Below, in pieces: positions 27,701 to 35,658 of a stretch of 56,082 nt of DNA. The DNA is from an uncultured Chlorobiaceae bacterium. Its GTDB lineage: Bacteria; Bacteroidota; Chlorobiia; Chlorobiales; Chlorobiaceae. The position numbers and the translations under genes are program-made. Positions within the stretch are counted from its first letter, which is position 1. The number at the start of each line of letters is the position of its first letter. The stretch covers positions 1 through 56,082 of the forward strand of contig CAIYPU010000049.1 in the NCBI GenBank assembly GCA_903928225.1. The letters run 5' to 3'. Below the pieces are notes generated by a model, which did not search any database, was not told where the DNA came from, and worked only from the letters and a program-made list of their open reading frames with translations.

Positions 27701-29119
27701 GGGTTCGCAACTGCCGGGCTCCAGGCCGTAGAGTTCCCACAATTCCTCGGACCAGATACTCCGGGATGTACAGAAGTCCGAAGACCATGAACCGGACTTT
27801 GCAGCATCCTGCGCGAGCCTCCGGTGTTCTTCGTTCTGACGGAGCACCTCTTCCTTTTCAGCCCTTTCGATGATATCCGCCGTCTGGTTCGCGAGGAGTT
27901 CCAGAAGGGTGAGGAGCTTGTCGTCAGGCGTGCAGCTGTTCCTGTAATAGACCGAAAGAATTCCGAAGAGTTTTCCATTACGGCTTTTCAGCGGTATGGA
28001 CTGGATCGCCCGGACTCCGGCCGAGATGTATTCTTCAAGTTCTGTCCTGTTGCTGATGAGGGAGCTTTTCGATATATCTTCTATGATGATCCTCCGGTTC
28101 TGCTTCAGTGCCATGTCGCAAAGACTGTGCCCTTCACCCGGATAATTGCAGAGCTCCCTGAGCGGATGATCGAATCCACGCTGTCCGGCGATTTTCAGAT
28201 GTCCTGTTTTCGTGTCGTACAAACGGATATTGCCCATATCGGCACCGGTGATTCCCATTGCAGTGTCGATTACTTTCCGGAATATTTCGTCGAGATTTCC
28301 TTCGCGTACGAACAGCATGGAGATGTCGTGCAACTTGAGCATTGTCCGGTAGTCGGTATCGAGGGCATGCTCTTTCTGGCGCAACTTTTCCCCTGCCTTT
28401 TTGAGGGGCGTTATGTCAAGAGAATAGACAACCAGCTGCTCCACCTTTCCGGAACCGCTTTTTACCGGCGAAATGTTGTGTACCCTCCACGTTCCGTTTT
28501 CCTCGCTTTCGAACGATATCCGTTTTCCGGTTCTCACCACTTCTTCAACTTTCTCTTTGCGTCCAGGCGCGGTTTCGGCCGGTAACAGATCATAGACCGA
28601 TTTGCCGATGCACGTTTTATGGTCCATTCCGAAACGGGAAGCGAAAGCATCATTGGTTTCGAGTATTGTCCCTTCGCGGTCGATGAGGAAAAGGGATTCG
28701 GGGATGGAATTGAAGAGCGAGCAGAGCGGGCATGGGTCTTGAACGGCAGCTTCACGGAAAATCAGGAGCGTGCCGTCAGGTTTTCCCTGGACACCGGCGG
28801 GTATGATTTTTCCTGCTATGTTTTTTTCGACACCTTTTCTGGTAAGGATGGCGCTTTCAAATTCAGCGGTCTCTCGGATATATTTTTCTGATATGAACCG
28901 CGATAACCGGTTGGCTGAAAGCGGCTTCTTTTTCAGTTCCTTGATATTGAAGACCGCTTCGATCGTGCGGAACTCGGCATCACTGTTTTTCCATCCCGTC
29001 AGCTGTTCGGCCGCATCGTTCATGAACTCGACAAGGTTTTCCCTGTCGAGCAGGACGACGGCTTCCTGCATATTGCCGAGAATGACGGATGTCAGATCCT
29101 TTTTGGAATTCCGATCCAT
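24782..29119 (-). CDS. giant soluble hybrid histidine kinase: about seven PAS, one GAF, kinase core, receiver
   Basis: About 1445 residues from the chosen start. Order: two PAS domains (the second preceded by CPLCSL), a GAF domain (from about LHDISMLFVREGN to LLANQTADIIE), five more PAS/PAC units each ending in DIT-E/SRK-type linkers, then HisKA ([18 protein letters not shown]), HATPase (NALKF, EDTGIGIP, GSGLGLCIS) and a C-terminal receiver (AEDDE, phospho-acceptor Asp in LMDIKMPQMNG, Lys in FLTKPV). No membrane segment is visible. The start at 29119 (MDRNSKKDLTSVI) is where the first PAS begins. The frame stays open up to 29374, but that extension looks like non-coding translation. The receiver could pass phosphate to an Hpt protein encoded elsewhere. 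Confidence 0.9.
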   Translation of the reverse strand: MDRNSKKDLTSVILGNMQEAVVLLDRENLVEFMNDAAEQLTGWKNSDAEFRTIEAVFNIKELKKKPLSANRLSRFISEKYIRETAEFESAILTRKGVEKNIAGKIIPAGVQGKPDGTLLIFREAAVQDPCPLCSLFNSIPESLFLIDREGTILETNDAFASRFGMDHKTCIGKSVYDLLPAETAPGRKEKVEEVVRTGKRISFESEENGTWRVHNISPVKSGSGKVEQLVVYSLDITPLKKAGEKLRQKEHALDTDYRTMLKLHDISMLFVREGNLDEIFRKVIDTAMGITGADMGNIRLYDTKTGHLKIAGQRGFDHPLRELCNYPGEGHSLCDMALKQNRRIIIEDISKSSLISNRTELEEYISAGVRAIQSIPLKSRNGKLFGILSVYYRNSCTPDDKLLTLLELLANQTADIIERAEKEEVLRQNEEHRRLAQDAAKSGSWSSDFCTSRSIWSEELWELYGLEPGSCEPSYESWIASIHPDHREEVSLKAQKAMRDGTELQAEWLVNDTSRGERWMMSRGRPICNAAGKPVKMIGVVMDITSRKQSEKMLIESTERHRSLFNNTLNGVAYCRMIFENGHPVDFIHEEVNGQFTILTGLRDLVGKRATEVIPGLRESNPEFFERFGKVVTTGIPDRFEMYFSMLDTWLDIMAYRTREGCFVAVFDVITERKKTEKALRESESKFRSITEQMTEVVFLINADEQLTYVSEAAEKMFGFNVRDEVLGRCYSEFLAEEDFIKGRSIFRKILKEQLSDQIVELKFRKKNGVFFIGECHIRYYQDTEHPGLIGLIRDITERKQSESRRRESEQKLLENRQFLQTIYDAVSYSIFVADVMPGGVFRFRGINRNLEINTGLINDEITGKTPEDLFGPDIAGKMNRHFETCMQKGRPIQFQEHRRVDGRETFWETTLSPLRNDSGYIYRIIGTSSNITERKLAEEELKKLSVAVQQSPAVVVITDPDGNIEYANPTFTEHTGYTLEEAKGQNPRILKSGMMPKEVYENLWNTIHSGNVWYGEFHNKKKNGELYWEEAVVSAIRNEAGAITNYVAVKEDITEKKKLWNELVEAKEKAEESDRLKSAFLANISHEIRTPMNGILGFSELLKEPHLSGEEQQEYIDLIQQSGERMLSLINDLIDISRIEAGETMLQIGQTPVNRLLRELYAFFKPQAENRGLQLKCCNGLKEHESIIETDSTRLNQVLTNLVQNALKFTEKGHIEFGYRKKDSYLEFYVEDTGIGIPPEMVDRIFDRFRQLDNSLTRNHEGSGLGLCISRAYVEMLGGTISVDSVSSSGSRFIFTLPYNPPAASLTRKAEQTENTGANATPAPGITILIAEDDEVSRLLLEKTLKGENIMIHCAGTGTEAVEIVRLHPEIDIVLMDIKMPQMNGYDATRKIKNIRPELPVIAQTAFSMPEDRKKAKMAGCDGFLTKPVKKHELIELIGELLDR

Positions 29120-29391
29120 TTCGATCTTTTTATTTATTTGAATGTCGCCTTGTTCGGGGGTGGAGCGAATTACAGAAATGTTCCTGAAAGCAGAGTGAAA
29201 AACTGCCAGGAAAACTTTGAACATTTCTGTTCTTGTTAAAAAAGTAAACATCTTCTTTATATTTTCCTGAATGTTTACCCATTGCACTTTCTTTTCTTTT
29301 TTTGTCGATTTTTCCTCTCGAGCATTGAAGTGTTGATTTTCCCTGGCCCGCTTTCCTGGAGTGAATACCGTCATACGTTTTCTGCATCACA

Positions 29392-29408
29392 GTACCCCCA
29401 TAGGGTAC
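29392..29408. promoter_or_regulatory. inverted repeat resembling a CsoR/CstR-family operator
   Basis: GTACCC-CCATA-GGGTAC is a 17-base interrupted palindrome. Read on the other strand the inner part is TACCCTATGGGGGTA, very close to CsoR-type copper or persulfide repressor sites as I remember them (TACCC-n5-GGGTA class). It lies between the divergent giant kinase and Sel1-repeat genes (29120-29555, otherwise gene-free). No repressor gene is in the window. Confidence 0.4.
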
Positions 29409-29555
29409 AGCAGGACGAATGTGTGCTTTCGCAATCAGTTGCGCTTTGAAATTATCATCTGCTTTACATGTCCGGCAGCCGGGTATTTCCCTTTGCAGTG
29501 TGTACAGAATTACAATCCCTTGCAATCCACGTCAAATTTTAAACAAGGAAACATT

Positions 29556-30158
29556 ATGAAAACTGCATGTTTCAGGCTCATGGTGGTTATGCTGCTGTTT
29601 TCCCCGGTGAAAGCTGTTGCGGAATCTCCCGTTCAGGATGAAGTATCCTCCTGGCGGAAAGCGGCGGAAGGCGGCAACCCCACTGCGGAATACAACCTCG
29701 GACTGATGTATTTCAAAGGAGACGGGGTCAGGCAGGATTATTTCGAGGCACTGAAATGGTACCGGCTCGCATCGGACCATGGCGATCTGAATGCCCGGTT
29801 CAATATCGCTCTCATGTATCGCGAGGGACAGGGGGTAAGGCAGAATTTTGCTGAAGCGGCAAAGCTTTTGAGGCTTATTGCGGAAAAGGGATATCCGGAG
29901 GCCCAGAACGAGCTTGGCCAGATGTACGAAAAAGGGCTGGGGATGCCCCGGAATTATTTCGAGGCGGTCAAGCTTTACAGAATGGCTGCTGCACAGAAAT
30001 ATGCGAAAGCGCAGTACAGCCTTGGTTCGGCATATGAAAACGGAAAAGGGCTGAATCAGGATGCTAAAGAAGCGAAAGAATGGTATGGAAAATCCTGTGA
30101 CAACGGTCTGCAGCAGGGTTGCGATGCCTATCGCAGATTGAATGAAGCCGGCTATTGA
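29556..30158 (+). CDS. Sel1-like repeat protein, exported
   Basis: A 200-residue protein with a cleavable-looking signal peptide (MKTACFRLMVVMLLFSPVKAVA) followed by four to five Sel1-like repeats. Each has the A-x-y-x-LG-x-MY-x-G-x-G-V/L pattern, for example AEYNLGLMYFKGDGVRQD and AQNELGQMYEKGLGMPRN. Such repeats form an alpha-solenoid for protein-protein contacts, often in envelope or signalling complexes. The start has AAGGAAA upstream. It is divergent from the giant kinase. The 392 bases after it (30159-30550) hold no gene that I can support. Confidence 0.9.
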   Translation: MKTACFRLMVVMLLFSPVKAVAESPVQDEVSSWRKAAEGGNPTAEYNLGLMYFKGDGVRQDYFEALKWYRLASDHGDLNARFNIALMYREGQGVRQNFAEAAKLLRLIAEKGYPEAQNELGQMYEKGLGMPRNYFEAVKLYRMAAAQKYAKAQYSLGSAYENGKGLNQDAKEAKEWYGKSCDNGLQQGCDAYRRLNEAGY

Positions 30159-30550
30159 GTTCATTCTGAACAGGTGTTTTGTAAGATGTGTGAGTTTTTT
30201 ATTGGACGGAATTGTTCCGACTTGTTGTTATTTAAAACAAGTTTAATTATTATCAATTGTTAATACCTCTGATTTGCAGGCTCCACCCCCTGGCTGCCTG
30301 ATTTGAAGTTCCTGTCGGTTGTGCTTTGGGTTCTCTGCCTTGAAGCAATGTTATTCTCGATGAAGTACCGAGGGATTTCTGTTTCTCCCTTTGATCATCC
30401 ATGTAATCTCTATTTCGGAAGGAAGCTTGAGATTATCCTCGTTCCGGCTCATTCCGGCCGAAATATCAGGCAACATGCGCGTCGTCCTCATTCTCGCAGG
30501 ATTTACGGTTTTGTTATCCATTACTATCAATGAATTCAAAAGGGGGAAAC

Positions 30551-31843
30551 ATGAGAAGATCACCCATATTTCTTGTTCTGACAATCGTTATGCCAGTGCT
30601 GTTCTGGTATGCGGATGCTTCGGCTATTCCAGCGTTCGCCCGGAAATACCATACGGCGTGTTCGACCTGCCATCTCGCATTTCCGGTAAGGAACGGGTTC
30701 GGTGATGCATTCCGGAACAATGGCTACCGTTTTCCGGACAGCACGGACGAAGAGATGGTCAAGGAGGAGCCGATCAAACTTGGTTCTGATGCGTACAAGA
30801 AACTGTTTCCAAAAGCGATCTGGCCGTCCGACATGCCGAACATGCCATCTCTCGGCTTTCTTGCAAGGGTCGATGCATCGTTGCCGAAAGACAGGGTGAC
30901 GGGGAAATACAGGGATTCAGAGATCAACGAAGAGCTTGGCATATTCTTCGGAGGCACCATAACCGAACAGATCAGCTATTTCGGAGATTTCTCGATCACA
31001 CCCGAAAGTGCTTCTCTTGGACGTATAGTTTTCCTGTGGAATTTCAGGCCGGGCATCAGCCTTGCTGCCGGAACGGTCGGGTTTCCGGAGCAGTTCGATC
31101 TGATTTCATCGAATGCTGCTGACGGACCTGATGGTTTTGCCGCCCAGCTGCCTAATCCGAACAAAGGTGTCGAACTGCGACTGGCCGGAAATTTCGGAAA
31201 TAATGGAGGGTATACGTTCGTTGCCGGTGTAGGACGGAATTCCCAGACAGACGGGAATTCGCATGAGGGGGAAGTGTCCGGCGGTTCGTTTGCCGATACC
31301 AGATATGCAAGGGCGACTGTCAAATTCGGCGGCACCGGAGCGATGAGCGGTTCAGGGGGAGAGCTTGGAAACCAGTATATCGGGCTCGACAATTCGATCA
31401 CCATCGGGGCAAATATCTATAATTCTTCGAGGGGTGGTAACGTCAATGCCGAATCGTATACCTATGGTTTAACTAAAAATGCCTATTCCGGAGATATAAA
31501 AATCAATTATGGGAATTTGCGCCTTATCGCCCAATACGCTCATTTCTGTGAAGTTATCGATGCAGATGGAACAAACTGGGGGGCTCGCAATGCCCTCTCG
31601 CTTGAAGGTGATTACTGGATTTTTCCATGGCTCTTCGGTGTTTTCCGATATGAACACATGAAAGATAAGCTGAACGGCGAGTACACGAAACTGATCCCGG
31701 GTATCGGTGTTCTGCTGAGGCCGAATGTCAAAATCGGAATTCAATATGTCGCAGTGACGAAAAATACATTCGGTTTTGATCCTCTTGGATTGGAAAACTC
31801 GCCGATCAATTCATGGAATCTCTATACGCAGGTCGGCTTCTGA
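30551..31843 (+). CDS. mono-haem cytochrome c / outer-membrane barrel-like protein
   Basis: A 430-residue exported protein. A signal peptide ends near residue 25 (ADASA), followed by IPAFARKYHTACSTCHLAFP with one CxxCH haem motif (Cys37, Cys40, His41), then NGFGDAFRNNGYRFP. The remaining ~350 residues have alternating hydrophobic strands and end NLYTQVGF, with a terminal Phe as in outer-membrane beta-barrels. Proteins with this N-terminal haem block are widespread and annotated as cytochrome c, but function is not settled; electron exchange at the outer membrane is possible. A strong AGGGGG ribosome site decides the start at 30551. A clear terminator follows. The next gene is a broken cupredoxin-like gene that may once have been its partner. 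Confidence 0.85.
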   Translation: MRRSPIFLVLTIVMPVLFWYADASAIPAFARKYHTACSTCHLAFPVRNGFGDAFRNNGYRFPDSTDEEMVKEEPIKLGSDAYKKLFPKAIWPSDMPNMPSLGFLARVDASLPKDRVTGKYRDSEINEELGIFFGGTITEQISYFGDFSITPESASLGRIVFLWNFRPGISLAAGTVGFPEQFDLISSNAADGPDGFAAQLPNPNKGVELRLAGNFGNNGGYTFVAGVGRNSQTDGNSHEGEVSGGSFADTRYARATVKFGGTGAMSGSGGELGNQYIGLDNSITIGANIYNSSRGGNVNAESYTYGLTKNAYSGDIKINYGNLRLIAQYAHFCEVIDADGTNWGARNALSLEGDYWIFPWLFGVFRYEHMKDKLNGEYTKLIPGIGVLLRPNVKIGIQYVAVTKNTFGFDPLGLENSPINSWNLYTQVGF

Positions 31844-31863
31844 ACACGTGGCAGTCCGGTTTG

Positions 31864-31897
31864 AAAGGTGCGCATCATTAATGAGCCGCACCTTTTT
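31864..31897 (+). terminator. rho-independent terminator after the cytochrome gene
   Basis: AAAGGTGCG (31864-31872) pairs with CGCACCTTT (31887-31895) and runs into five T residues. It sits 21 bases after the stop codon. Confidence 0.87.
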
Positions 31898-31980
31898 ATT
31901 AAACCGCCGTTTTAACGATTGTTATTATGTGTCGCACCATTTCTGTATTCACCTGCTAACATGCACGAGGAGGTATGCGT

Positions 31981-32583
31981 ATGAGGAGAATAATGTCTGC
32001 TGTTTCAAGGACAGCCTTTATTCCCGTCGGGTTTGCGCTATGGGCGTCAAAAGCTTTCACTTCAGGAACGGTCAGCGGCACTGTCAATGCAGATATCGAG
32101 AAAACCAAAGAGAGTGTGGTTGTCTATTCTTAAAGGGATCAAAGACCCGGTTGTGACGAAACAGATAGATATCGACCAGCACCACATGTTGTTCAACCCC
32201 GGTGTGACGGCTGTTCCAGTAGGTTCTACCGTAGAATTTGCCAACCAAGACAAAATCTGTCACATTGTTTTTTGAATCAGTGAAACAAATCAAATTCAGC
32301 CTTGATACCTATGATCCCGGTTATTCCGTAATAGTACCGTTCGACAAGACCGGCGCGGCAACCTGCTATGTCATGTTCATGCGGAAATGTCAGCTGGGTG
32401 ATCGTCATCGAAAACCAGTATGCTGTGGTAAGCGATGAGGATGGCGGGTTTCCCATCCAGTGTGTTCCTGCCGGAACTTACGAGGTGGGTATCTGGAGCG
32501 AAACAAAGAAGCTGAATGGGCCGATAACGGTTATGGTCAGGAACGGGCAGACGAGCCAGCCCGATATCAAACTTGGCAACTGA
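31981..32583 (+). pseudogene. cupredoxin-like (methylamine-utilization/plastocyanin-type) protein, broken by about four frameshifts
   Basis: Read across frames, the segments form one ~200-residue exported protein. There is a signal peptide, SGTVSGTVNADIEKTKESVV, DPVVTKQIDIDQHHMLFNPG, VPVGSTVEFANQDKICHIVF, then SLDTYDPGYSV, a copper-site-like C-Y-V-H-x-H-A-E-M block, and VIVIENQYAVVSDEDGG, QCVPAGTYEVGIWSE. Breaks fall near 32127-32133 (extra base), 32272 (T run), 32370 and 32393. Frames go 1, 2, 3, 2, 1. A good ribosome site (GAGGAGG) still precedes the ATG at 31981. The high similarity between segments implies recent loss, or base errors in the sequence. Ordinary family members bind copper in the periplasm. 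Confidence 0.82.
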
Positions 32584-32711
32584 TGCGAACGTGCGGTTAT
32601 TTCTGACTTGTGACGTTTTGCTTCGTGAAGGTCTCCGCATAAGGCAAAGGTATGGTCCGGTTGTAATGTTTTCTGAATTTACAGTATCGGCTTTTACTGC
32701 TAAATGACGAC

Positions 32712-32740
32712 AAGGCTCTGAACTGAAACAGGGCTTTTTT
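32712..32740 (+). terminator. probable terminator downstream of the broken cupredoxin gene
   Basis: AAGGCTCTG (32712-32720) pairs with CAGGGCTTT (32729-32737) with two G-U pairs. An uninterrupted run of T follows. Confidence 0.6.
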
Positions 32741-32879
32741 TCGTTTAATCGGGGAGAGTTCGGCTCTTCTTTGCCAGTTTTTATATATTCCTTTTTGAAG
32801 GAATTCATAATCGTTAATTTTTTCCGGAACTGAATTCCGGGTTGAGGCCGAACCGGCATCTTCAAAGGACCGCAGGTTT

Positions 32880-34130
32880 ATGCAGCTCATGTTGTTCGAA
32901 GATTCAGGGGTTCACGAACTGAACCCCCTCGCAGATCTGAAACCTGTTTACAGCCTTACTACCGGCTTCAGGACGCTTCGGGAAAAAATGGTCCATGCTG
33001 TTGGCGGGGTTTTCGACGTGACCTGCCACCTCCGCCGGTACCTTGCCCCCTGTTTCACTGAACAGAACCCGTCATGTATCGTCAACAGCATAAGGGAAAA
33101 AGATGTATTGCTGGTTAACGGCCGCCTGGTCTGTTCGGATCTCCTCGGCCGGCTTCTTCGGGAGAATGCTTTTGAGCCGGGCAGAGCATATTTTCAGAAC
33201 GGCAACCTGCTGTTCGCAAAGGTGCCTTCAACCCTGGTGACCGATAATGATGGTATGATGCCGGACCTGATCGATACCGCCCGACTGGCGGACCAGCTTG
33301 CCGCAGAGGAAATTTCGGGCTTCCGGATCATCGACAATCTCTGGGACCTGATAGCGTTTCATACGGATGAAATGCAGAAAGATGCCCAAACACTCATGCT
33401 GGGAAGAGTCGAGGGGACAGTGCATCCTTCGGCAGCCATCGTCAATCCTTCGAATATTTATATAGGTCCGGGAGCCGTTGTCCGCGCCGGAGCGGTCATT
33501 GACGGCGAAGACGGATTCGTCGCTGTCGGAGCGGGAGCTGTGGTGGAATCCCAGTCCCTGCTTATGCAGAACGTCTGTCTTGCTCCCCGGTCGAAGGTGA
33601 GGCCTGGAGCGAAGATCTACAGCAACGTTTCCACGGGAAGTTTTTCAAAGGTTGGCGGCGAGGTCGAGGATTCGATCATAGAACCGTATGCGAACAAGCA
33701 GCATGACGGTTTCCTCGGACATTCCTACCTCTCGTCGTGGTGCAATCTCGGGGCCGGGACAAATACGAGCGATCTGAAAAACAACTATGCCCCTGTCAGG
33801 ATTTTCGTCAATGGACGGGAGCGGGAAACCGGACTGCAGTTCCTTGGACTCCTGATGGGCGAGCACAGCAAGAGCTCGATCGGGTCGGTTTTCAATACCG
33901 GTACCGTTGCGGGAACAGCCTCGAACATTTTCGGTGGGGGGTTTCCTCCGAAAACAGTACCTTCCTTCTCCTGGGGCGGAAGCGACGGCCTGGTACCATA
34001 CGAACTGGACAAAGCCGTCGAAACGGCCCGGCAGGTCATGGCGCGCAGGCAGGTCGCGATGAGTTGTTCCTATGAATCGATGCTCAGGCATATTGCCGGA
34101 CGGGAGAGACCCGAGAAAGATTTACCATAA
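32880..34130 (+). CDS. GlmU-like protein: reduced nucleotidyltransferase domain plus left-handed beta-helix
   Basis: A 416-residue protein seen in Bacteroidetes/Chlorobi as a putative sugar nucleotidyltransferase. The N-terminal ~170 residues resemble a shortened NTP-transferase domain (FEDSGVHELNPLADLKPVY, then TGFRTLREKM). I do not see a standard pyrophosphorylase signature loop. From about residue 175 the hexapeptide repeat helix begins (VHPSAAIVNPSNIYIGPGAVV), followed by GAGAVVESQSLLMQNVCLAP and SWCNLGAGTNTSDLKNNY, as in GlmU C-terminal domains. It may transfer an acyl or nucleotidyl group to a sugar phosphate. Exact substrate is unknown. trpG-like starts 19 bases downstream. Confidence 0.8.
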   Translation: MQLMLFEDSGVHELNPLADLKPVYSLTTGFRTLREKMVHAVGGVFDVTCHLRRYLAPCFTEQNPSCIVNSIREKDVLLVNGRLVCSDLLGRLLRENAFEPGRAYFQNGNLLFAKVPSTLVTDNDGMMPDLIDTARLADQLAAEEISGFRIIDNLWDLIAFHTDEMQKDAQTLMLGRVEGTVHPSAAIVNPSNIYIGPGAVVRAGAVIDGEDGFVAVGAGAVVESQSLLMQNVCLAPRSKVRPGAKIYSNVSTGSFSKVGGEVEDSIIEPYANKQHDGFLGHSYLSSWCNLGAGTNTSDLKNNYAPVRIFVNGRERETGLQFLGLLMGEHSKSSIGSVFNTGTVAGTASNIFGGGFPPKTVPSFSWGGSDGLVPYELDKAVETARQVMARRQVAMSCSYESMLRHIAGRERPEKDLP

Positions 34131-34149
34131 TGTTTACCAGCAGGAATGC

Positions 34150-34713
34150 ATGATTTTCGTTCTTGATAACTACGACTCCTTCACCTACAACCTGGTGCAG
34201 TATATCGGGGAGTCCGGAAAAAAAGTTGAAGTATGCCGCAATGATGAACTGTCACCCGAACAGGTTATCGGCATGGCCCCGGAAAAAGTTGTCATCTCGC
34301 CCGGTCCGGGTACGCCGGAGGATGCAGGTATTTCGATACCGTTGATCCATGCGGTCAAAGGCCGTATCCCGCTGTTTGGCGTCTGTCTCGGCCATCAGGC
34401 CATCGGGGCGGCCCTGGGGGGGAATGTCGTCAGGGCGGCAAGCATCATGCATGGCAAGACATCCAGGGTTTTTCACGACGGCAGCGGAATTTTCAGGGGG
34501 GTTGAGAACCCTTTTACGGCAACGAGGTATCATTCGCTCGTGGTGGAACGGGAATCCCTGCCGGAAGCACTTACGGTCAGGGCCTGGACGGAGGACGGTG
34601 TGGTCATGGGGATGGATTCGGTGGAACTCGGCCTTTACGGGGTGCAGTTCCATCCTGAGTCGATCATGACGACCGAGGGCATGAAGATCATCAGGAATTT
34701 CCTGGAACTGTAG
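34150..34713 (+). CDS. trpG: class I glutamine amidotransferase of anthranilate/aminodeoxychorismate synthase
   Basis: A 187-residue glutaminase subunit that supplies ammonia to chorismate-using synthases in tryptophan or folate synthesis. The active site is intact: Cys in PLFGVCLGHQAIGAALGG, and His-Glu in VQFHPESIMTTEG. The oxyanion strand is VISPGPGTPEDAG. I chose ATG 34150 (MIFVLDNYDSFTYN) because family members begin there. TrpG and PabA cannot be separated from sequence; no trpE or pabB gene is adjacent. It ends 3 bases before a convergent haem-binding protein gene. Confidence 0.92.
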   Translation: MIFVLDNYDSFTYNLVQYIGESGKKVEVCRNDELSPEQVIGMAPEKVVISPGPGTPEDAGISIPLIHAVKGRIPLFGVCLGHQAIGAALGGNVVRAASIMHGKTSRVFHDGSGIFRGVENPFTATRYHSLVVERESLPEALTVRAWTEDGVVMGMDSVELGLYGVQFHPESIMTTEGMKIIRNFLEL

Positions 34714-34716
34714 CAT

Positions 34717-35232
34717 TCACCGGGTGGTTTCCGGTGTCGGATGCCGTCGATGAGCCATAACCTCGCCGCCGCGGGCGGCACTGTTTTTGAGGGAATGCTG
34801 TTCTTTCTCCAGACTGACGTACCAGGCTGAAAGCGTTGTGCATTCGCTGCCTGTCAATTTCGCCTCAGGGTTCCACAGGTAATATTCCCGGTAGTGAGAC
34901 CCGGGTTTTGTGATGAAACTGATTATTTCCGTGCGACTTGCCAGATATTTCCAGCCGGTTTCGTTGTTCCATGCCGAAAAATTGATTGCGTTTCTTCCTG
35001 CATTGACCGTGATGGCGGTGAGCCATGAGAAGGGGGCGATATATGCGATCCCCTGCCAGTTCGTCTCGTTGGAATGGCAGTCGTAACAGGCTTTTTTCAA
35101 AGCATTTTTTACCGGGGCCTGAACAGGTATGTCGCTGATCACCGGCGGATTGATGCGGTTGAGGGGGATTGCCTGCATGAGCATGAGTACAAGTACGGTC
35201 CAACTCGCTATTGACTTTATTGTAAAATTCAT
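34717..35232 (-). CDS. membrane-anchored haem-binding-domain protein with CxxCH
   Basis: A 171-residue protein of the 'haem-binding domain' family. A hydrophobic N-terminal segment (about 8-24) acts as anchor or signal. Then come VISDIPVQAPVKNALKKACYDCHSNETNW with haem motif Cys49-Cys52-His53, and IAPFSWLTAITVNAGRNAINFS, which matches the domain's conserved IAPVSWL-type block. It is probably periplasmic and involved in electron transfer or haem sensing. The C-terminal ~30 residues (KNSAARGGEVMAHRRHP) are not part of the domain. It is divergent from the small HTH gene. Confidence 0.85.
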   Translation of the reverse strand: MNFTIKSIASWTVLVLMLMQAIPLNRINPPVISDIPVQAPVKNALKKACYDCHSNETNWQGIAYIAPFSWLTAITVNAGRNAINFSAWNNETGWKYLASRTEIISFITKPGSHYREYYLWNPEAKLTGSECTTLSAWYVSLEKEQHSLKNSAARGGEVMAHRRHPTPETTR

Positions 35233-35281
35233 TATTTCGGATGTTCCACAAGAGAGCGGTTAAACTTTAAACTATCGAATC

Positions 35282-35599
35282 GTGATATTTCCCTGTGAGA
35301 AAGCGGTATGGTACTATCTCCCCCAGATAAGGGCCGACATGGCGATCGAGCTGGTCAAGAGCGGCCTGACCCAGTCCCAGGCCGCAAAGAAACTCGGTGT
35401 CACACCAGCGGCCATTTCCCAGTACATTCATAAAAAACGGGGTATCCTCTCACCGAAGAGCAAACAGTACCGGAAAGAAATCAAGGAAGCCGTCAGAACG
35501 ATCAGCGACGAAAACTCCAAACCTGACGAACTGCGCCAGCTGGTCTGCAACTGTTGCCACCTGTTGCAGAAAGAGGCGGACGATGTAGTATGCGGCTGA
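35282..35599 (+). CDS. small HTH regulator with C-terminal Cys cluster
   Basis: A 105-residue predicted DNA-binding protein. After PCEKAVWYYLPQIRADMAIELV comes a helix-turn-helix, GLTQSQAAKKLGVTPAAISQYIHKKRG, at about residues 27-53. The C-terminus has CNCCHLLQ (Cys84, 86 and 87), plus Cys5 near the N-terminus, and a final Cys104, so a metal or Fe-S cluster is possible. The PCEKAVWY-HTH layout resembles a family of predicted regulators (COG2522-like), some fused to thiamine genes. The start is GTG, with a weak ribosome site. Targets are unknown. Confidence 0.75.
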   Translation: MIFPCEKAVWYYLPQIRADMAIELVKSGLTQSQAAKKLGVTPAAISQYIHKKRGILSPKSKQYRKEIKEAVRTISDENSKPDELRQLVCNCCHLLQKEADDVVCG

Positions 35600-35658
35600 T
35601 CACCGTGTACTGCAGGGCTCCTCGATTTATTTGTTCCGAAGCCCGATTACTGTGTTGG

